Assembly (NCBI GenBank): GCA_019075905.1
Contig: JAGXAM010000003.1
Coordinates: 168,282 to 232,281 of the forward strand
Length of the DNA: 64,000 nt
Source of the DNA: Hyphomicrobiales bacterium
Lineage (GTDB): Bacteria > Pseudomonadota > Alphaproteobacteria > Rhizobiales > Beijerinckiaceae
Reading direction: 5' to 3'
Position 1 is the stretch's first letter; each line of letters starts with the position of its first letter. Shown here piece by piece: positions 60,946-64,000 of this stretch. The position numbers and the translations under genes were made by a program. A model generated the notes under the pieces. The model was not told the DNA's origin and made no database searches. It was given only the letters and a program-made list of their open reading frames with translations.

Positions 60946-61259
60946 ACGCGCACCAGGCACCTAGCCCCAAGGCCATGATCGTCGGGCGCACGCCGGTGCA
61001 TCCGGGTGAAGTGTCGTTCTATTGCGAGGATGTCGAAGGCTATGTCGCGGTGGCGGGCATGTCGGCACGCTGCCCGTGCGGCTGCGGGGCGGAACGGTTC
61101 TTTTGGTTCGGTGCCGACGCCGATCCTGACTGGGGCTGGAACGGCAATGACACAGAACCGAGCCTGCACCGCGAGATCGGCTTCCCGTCATGCACAACAG
61201 GCTGGCGCGGACGCCTGACCCATGGGCGCTGGCTGCCACGCCGCACGAGGCGGACATGA
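60942..61259 (+). CDS. DUF6527-like Cys-rich prophage protein
   Basis: Protein of 105 aa. ARCPCGCGAERFFWFGADAD and LHREIGFPSCTTGWRG resemble the zinc-binding CPCGCG and trailing Cys/His pattern of phage DUF6527 proteins. Function is unknown. It overlaps the terminase stop by four bases and the next gene's start by four. Confidence 0.6.
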   Translation: MNAHQAPSPKAMIVGRTPVHPGEVSFYCEDVEGYVAVAGMSARCPCGCGAERFFWFGADADPDWGWNGNDTEPSLHREIGFPSCTTGWRGRLTHGRWLPRRTRRT

Positions 61260-61849
61260 GACAATCATCAAGGCTGGCCGAGCGTCTCGCGGCCATCAAG
61301 GGGGCTGCATCGCCGGCAGCACTTGAGGTCCTTATGAATATATTTGTCGCCGACGCGACACCGGCCAGCGCTCGCAAGCACGCCGACGGTATGCACCTGG
61401 CTGTGCGACAGCTTGGCGCCGGGCCGTCCTATATGCTCGATGATTGCGCGGCGGGCGGCTTCGTTCCCTGTGGTGACACATGGGAAGGCTGGTTTGCCTG
61501 CAAGCCTGCGGCGGCATCGCGCCTTACGGCCATCATCCGCATGGCACAATTGACGGTGCGCCATCACGCGCAAAATGGCAAGGTCAAGGTCATCGCCCGC
61601 GTCAAGGCGGGATGGCGGCCTGGCGAGCGCATAGCGACCATGGTCGGCATGCGCCCTTCTGCAACGCCGGACGCGTCCGGCTGGAACACGTGGGTCTATC
61701 AGCATGAGCAATGTCATCGGCGCGCTGACCGGCGCAAGCGGCCAGAAGAAAGCCCTAGAGGCGCAGATAGCCCAGCAACAGAGCCAGGCGACCTCGCAAC
61801 AGGGCCAGCAGTTGCGGCTGCTGTCGCAGCAACAGGCGCTCAACGATAA
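61256..61849 (+). CDS. Hypothetical prophage protein
   Basis: Protein of 197 aa. The first 150 residues look like a folded domain (ASRLTAIIRMAQLTVRHHAQ, VIARVKAGWRPGERIATMVG); the last 50 residues are basic and Ala-rich and overlap the next gene in another frame by 146 bases, so the true C-terminus may be nearer residue 148. No family was recognised. Confidence 0.55.
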   Translation: MRQSSRLAERLAAIKGAASPAALEVLMNIFVADATPASARKHADGMHLAVRQLGAGPSYMLDDCAAGGFVPCGDTWEGWFACKPAAASRLTAIIRMAQLTVRHHAQNGKVKVIARVKAGWRPGERIATMVGMRPSATPDASGWNTWVYQHEQCHRRADRRKRPEESPRGADSPATEPGDLATGPAVAAAVAATGAQR

Positions 61850-61940
61850 CAGCACCGCCCAGGTCAACCGCCCCGGCCTCGGGCGCGCCATGCTGGCCTA
61901 CCAGCGCAACGGTGGCCCCGGCACGACATTGGGCAACTGA
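61704..61940 (+). CDS. Small Gln-rich prophage protein
   Basis: Protein of 78 aa with a Gln/Ala-rich helix (KKALEAQIAQQQSQATSQQG), probably coiled coil, and a polar C-terminus. It lies immediately before the connector gene, a common place for small head or scaffold-linked proteins. Its frame overlaps the end of the preceding gene by 146 bases, so one of the two extents is overpredicted. Confidence 0.55.
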   Translation: MSNVIGALTGASGQKKALEAQIAQQQSQATSQQGQQLRLLSQQQALNDNSTAQVNRPGLGRAMLAYQRNGGPGTTLGN

Positions 61941-61941
61941 T

Positions 61942-63630
61942 ATGGCAACGAAGCACCTGGCGGGCGAGGCCTTCGCGCGCCACAAGAAGCGCTCCGAGGC
62001 GGCATGGGCGGTGCATGACCAGTGGCAGAAAACGCTGATCGACGCCTATGATTACGTCGCTCCCTACCGCATGTCGACGCTCCGGCAGATCAAGGCACCC
62101 AATGCCAGGGCCGACCTGATATTCGACCCCACCGCCGTCATGGCCCATGTCCGCTCGACCGGACGGCTCCAACAGGGCCTGTTCCCGACCGGAGAGGCCT
62201 TCTTCACCCTCGAACTGGGGCCTGCCGCCAAGGCCCAGGCGGCTAGCAATGGCCAGAGCCTCGATGAGTGGAAGAAGGAGCTTGAGCTCGTCACCGATAT
62301 TTGCAATCTCGCCTTCCAGACCGGCGAGTTTGATGCCGCTGCCAATGAGACCTGCGCCGATGTGCTGATCTCCACCGGTTTCATGATGGTGATGAAGGGA
62401 GATGTTGACCGTCCCTTGCGCTTTACCAGCGCGTCGATGGACGAGGTAGCAATCGACGAAGGCCCTTATGGCTCGGTGCACGGCATATTCTGGAAGCGCA
62501 AATGGGCGGCGCGCGCCATCCTTGAGCAATGGCCGAAGGGCAATTACCCCAATGACTTCATGGATGCCGCCACAAAGGATGGCACCTCCCAGCATACGCT
62601 GTGCCAAGATGTGGTTTATGACGATAAAAACCGGCGATGGCTGCACTATATCTACCTCGAAACCAACAGCGATACCACGATAGCGGTCGATGAAAGCCGC
62701 GAATGTCCGTGGATCACGCCGCGCTATTTCCGCATGCCCGGACAGGTCTATGGCTTCGGGCCGGTGCTGATGACGCTGCCGACTACCAAAAGCCTCAACA
62801 AGGCCATGGAGATCACGCTGCGCTCGGCAGCCCTAGCCATGCTTGGCATTTTCACGCGGGTTGATGATGGCGTGTTCAACCCGGACACGGCGCGCATAGA
62901 GCCCGGCGCGATCTGGACGGTGGCGCGGAACGGTGGGCCGCTGGGGCCCTCGATCAGCCGCTTGCCGCCAGCTCCCATCGATGTCTCGAATATCATCCTG
63001 CAGGATCTGCGCATGCAGGTGCAATCGGGCATGCAGGATCAACAATTGCCGCCCGACAGCTCCGCGCCGCGCTCGGCTGCCGAAATCATATCACGCGTCA
63101 AGGCGCTGGCGCAGGATCATGCCGGGGCCTATGGCCGTCTGGTGCAGGAAATGGTCATTCCTCTGGTCAAGCGCGCGCTGGAACTGCTCTATGATATGGG
63201 AGCGCTCAAGGGCACGCCGATCCGCATCGACCAGCTGCTGGTCAAGGTCAAGGTGATTTCGCCGCTCGGCATGGCCAGCAAGATGTCGATGGCCGAAAAA
63301 TACCTGCAATGGGTGCAGATGATGCAGGCGACCGATCCGACCGGCGGCCTGCTGGCCAAACTGACGCCGGCCGATCTCGGCTTTGCCGAGGTGGGTGAGG
63401 CGCTCGGCATCCCGGCGCACCTGATCTATGACCAGAGCGTGCAATCTTCCATCGCCAGTTCTGTCAAGGCGCTGGCCGGACAGGCTGCAGCCGCCATGGC
63501 GCAGGCCCAGAAGCAGGCGGGAGGGCCACAGGCACCACCGCCCGCCAATGGTGACCCGGCGCAGGGCGGTGCGCCGCCGCCACCAGCCCCGCCCATGGGG
63601 CTGCCGGGATCACCCAATCAGGGAGCGTGA
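61942..63630 (+). CDS. Head-tail connector (portal) protein, T7-like
   Basis: Portal of 562 aa in the T7 gp8-like head-tail connecting family (Head-tail_con). SEAAWAVHDQWQKTLIDAYDY, NARADLIFDPTAVMAHVRST, LYFR-like core RYFRMPGQVYGFGPVLMTLP, and VISPLGMASKMSMAEKYLQW match family segments. The C-terminus is Pro/Gln/Ala-rich. It forms the dodecameric vertex for DNA packaging and tail attachment. Start ATG 61942 lies two bases after the previous stop. Confidence 0.92.
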   Translation: MATKHLAGEAFARHKKRSEAAWAVHDQWQKTLIDAYDYVAPYRMSTLRQIKAPNARADLIFDPTAVMAHVRSTGRLQQGLFPTGEAFFTLELGPAAKAQAASNGQSLDEWKKELELVTDICNLAFQTGEFDAAANETCADVLISTGFMMVMKGDVDRPLRFTSASMDEVAIDEGPYGSVHGIFWKRKWAARAILEQWPKGNYPNDFMDAATKDGTSQHTLCQDVVYDDKNRRWLHYIYLETNSDTTIAVDESRECPWITPRYFRMPGQVYGFGPVLMTLPTTKSLNKAMEITLRSAALAMLGIFTRVDDGVFNPDTARIEPGAIWTVARNGGPLGPSISRLPPAPIDVSNIILQDLRMQVQSGMQDQQLPPDSSAPRSAAEIISRVKALAQDHAGAYGRLVQEMVIPLVKRALELLYDMGALKGTPIRIDQLLVKVKVISPLGMASKMSMAEKYLQWVQMMQATDPTGGLLAKLTPADLGFAEVGEALGIPAHLIYDQSVQSSIASSVKALAGQAAAAMAQAQKQAGGPQAPPPANGDPAQGGAPPPPAPPMGLPGSPNQGA

Positions 63631-63632
63631 TG

Positions 63633-63986
63633 ATGAACCGCGAACCAAGCGCTGAAAGCCTGATCAAGAACCTTGCAGCGCAGGGCTGGGATTTCTTCAA
63701 GGAACAGCCAGCCGCGCCGGGCCATGATGAGCTGCGCCAGAAGCGCGAACGCCTGATCGGCGTCATGCGGGTGCTGGGACAGCATGCAGAATTCAACGAG
63801 CTGATGGAGCACCTGCTCGATGTGACGTTGCGGCGCGTCACCTTCATTGGCCAGCTCGGCATGCCGCGCGAACAGGCCATCGACTACAGCCTGATGCGCG
63901 AGGGCCAGAATTCCATTGTGGCCATGTTGCTGACGATGCTAGCCGAGGCCCGCAAGGAAAAATCGCCCGCGCCGCGCGATATCTAG
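63633..63986 (+). CDS. Hypothetical prophage protein downstream of the connector
   Basis: Protein of 117 aa, helical (DELRQKRERLIGVMRVLGQHAE; NELMEHLLDVTLRRVTFIGQ), no known domain. GGGAG is eight bases before ATG 63633, with ATG 63630 overlapping the connector stop as an alternative. Position fits a small structural or scaffold-associated protein. It ends 14 bases before the window edge. Confidence 0.6.
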   Translation: MNREPSAESLIKNLAAQGWDFFKEQPAAPGHDELRQKRERLIGVMRVLGQHAEFNELMEHLLDVTLRRVTFIGQLGMPREQAIDYSLMREGQNSIVAMLLTMLAEARKEKSPAPRDI

Positions 63987-64000
63987 CGGCGCTCACCTGA

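Larger units (their letters stand above)
47642..64000. mobile_element. Prophage (left part; right end beyond window)
   Basis: From integrase to T7-like connector all genes are phage-type: integrase, AlpA-like protein, CI-like repressor with divergent early operon, replication-like genes, small-gene cassette, terminase and portal. Genes are packed with 4-8 base overlaps and many are short orphans, unlike the host part. The left boundary lies between 47449 and 47680, next to mltB and not at a tRNA. The right boundary and attR are not in view, so the element exceeds 16 kb. A podovirus-like virion is suggested by the connector family. Confidence 0.93.

Overview
The window looks like a chromosome of an alphaproteobacterium of the Hyphomicrobiales (Rhizobiales) type. 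The signs are high GC, alphaproteobacterial families (DUF2842, PAS_5, Omp25/RopB-like barrels, a folE-hisI-IscU-like cluster, pstSCAB-phoU-phoB), and a divergent pair of genes tied to tetrahydromethanopterin/methylofuran C1 chemistry (33566-35344), which points to a methylotroph or formaldehyde oxidiser. Genus and species cannot be fixed from the sequence alone.

Chromosomal part, 1 to about 47.45 kb. At 1-3.2 kb a minus-strand operon carries an SMP-30 lactonase-like protein and a NitT/TauT-type ABC transporter; the permease runs off the left edge. At 3.6-9.8 kb lie tRNA-Ala, hemW, a cytochrome P450, metF behind an ArsR-methyltransferase fusion with an 18-bp palindrome in its leader, a PsiF-like secreted peptide, RidA and a DUF1993 protein. 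At 10-13.5 kb lie an isolated atpC, a TSUP permease, nadK, a CBS protein and a rhomboid. At 14-19.3 kb lie PAS_5 and tandem-PilZ proteins, a patatin, hisI-folE, an IscU-like scaffold, yidD and an unknown anchored protein. At 19.4-24.3 kb lie an outer-membrane barrel, metY, COX15, DUF2842, a polysaccharide deacetylase and YqaE. At 24.4-32.7 kb is an exopolysaccharide locus (GNAT, GumC-like chain-length protein with a decayed kinase domain, Wza-like exporter, two GT4 transferases, WcaJ-like priming transferase). At 33.3-35.3 kb are tRNA-Gly and the C1-cofactor pair. At 36-41.4 kb is a Pho-box-led pstSCAB-phoU-phoB operon with no phoR in view. At 41.5-47.4 kb are hslVU, a compact flavin-transfer redox operon (FMN_bind, ApbE, NqrB-like/FNR fusion) and an MltB transglycosylase.

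From about 47.5 kb to the right edge the window is a prophage. A tyrosine integrase and an AlpA-like protein form the leftmost minus-strand operon. A CI-like repressor faces a divergent early operon, and the same TGCAATATTGCA palindrome lies in both lysogeny-side promoters. The early operon is a chain of overlapping genes for nucleotide and replication functions: HD nucleotidase-like, sliding-clamp-like, DnaA-domain-IV-like, Toprim primase-like, and a P-loop ATPase. A separate small-gene cassette (57.3-57.9 kb) has a near-consensus promoter, a 19-bp operator palindrome, an 80-aa acidic orphan and a small HTH protein; this is the architecture of an anti-CRISPR/Aca (anti-defence) locus. It is followed by a dense array of GAGACAG/CTGTCTC repeats around AT-rich DNA (58.34-58.58 kb), a candidate origin or control region, and then by the packaging module (terminase large subunit, T7-like head-tail connector), which runs off the right edge. 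The right attachment site is not in the window.
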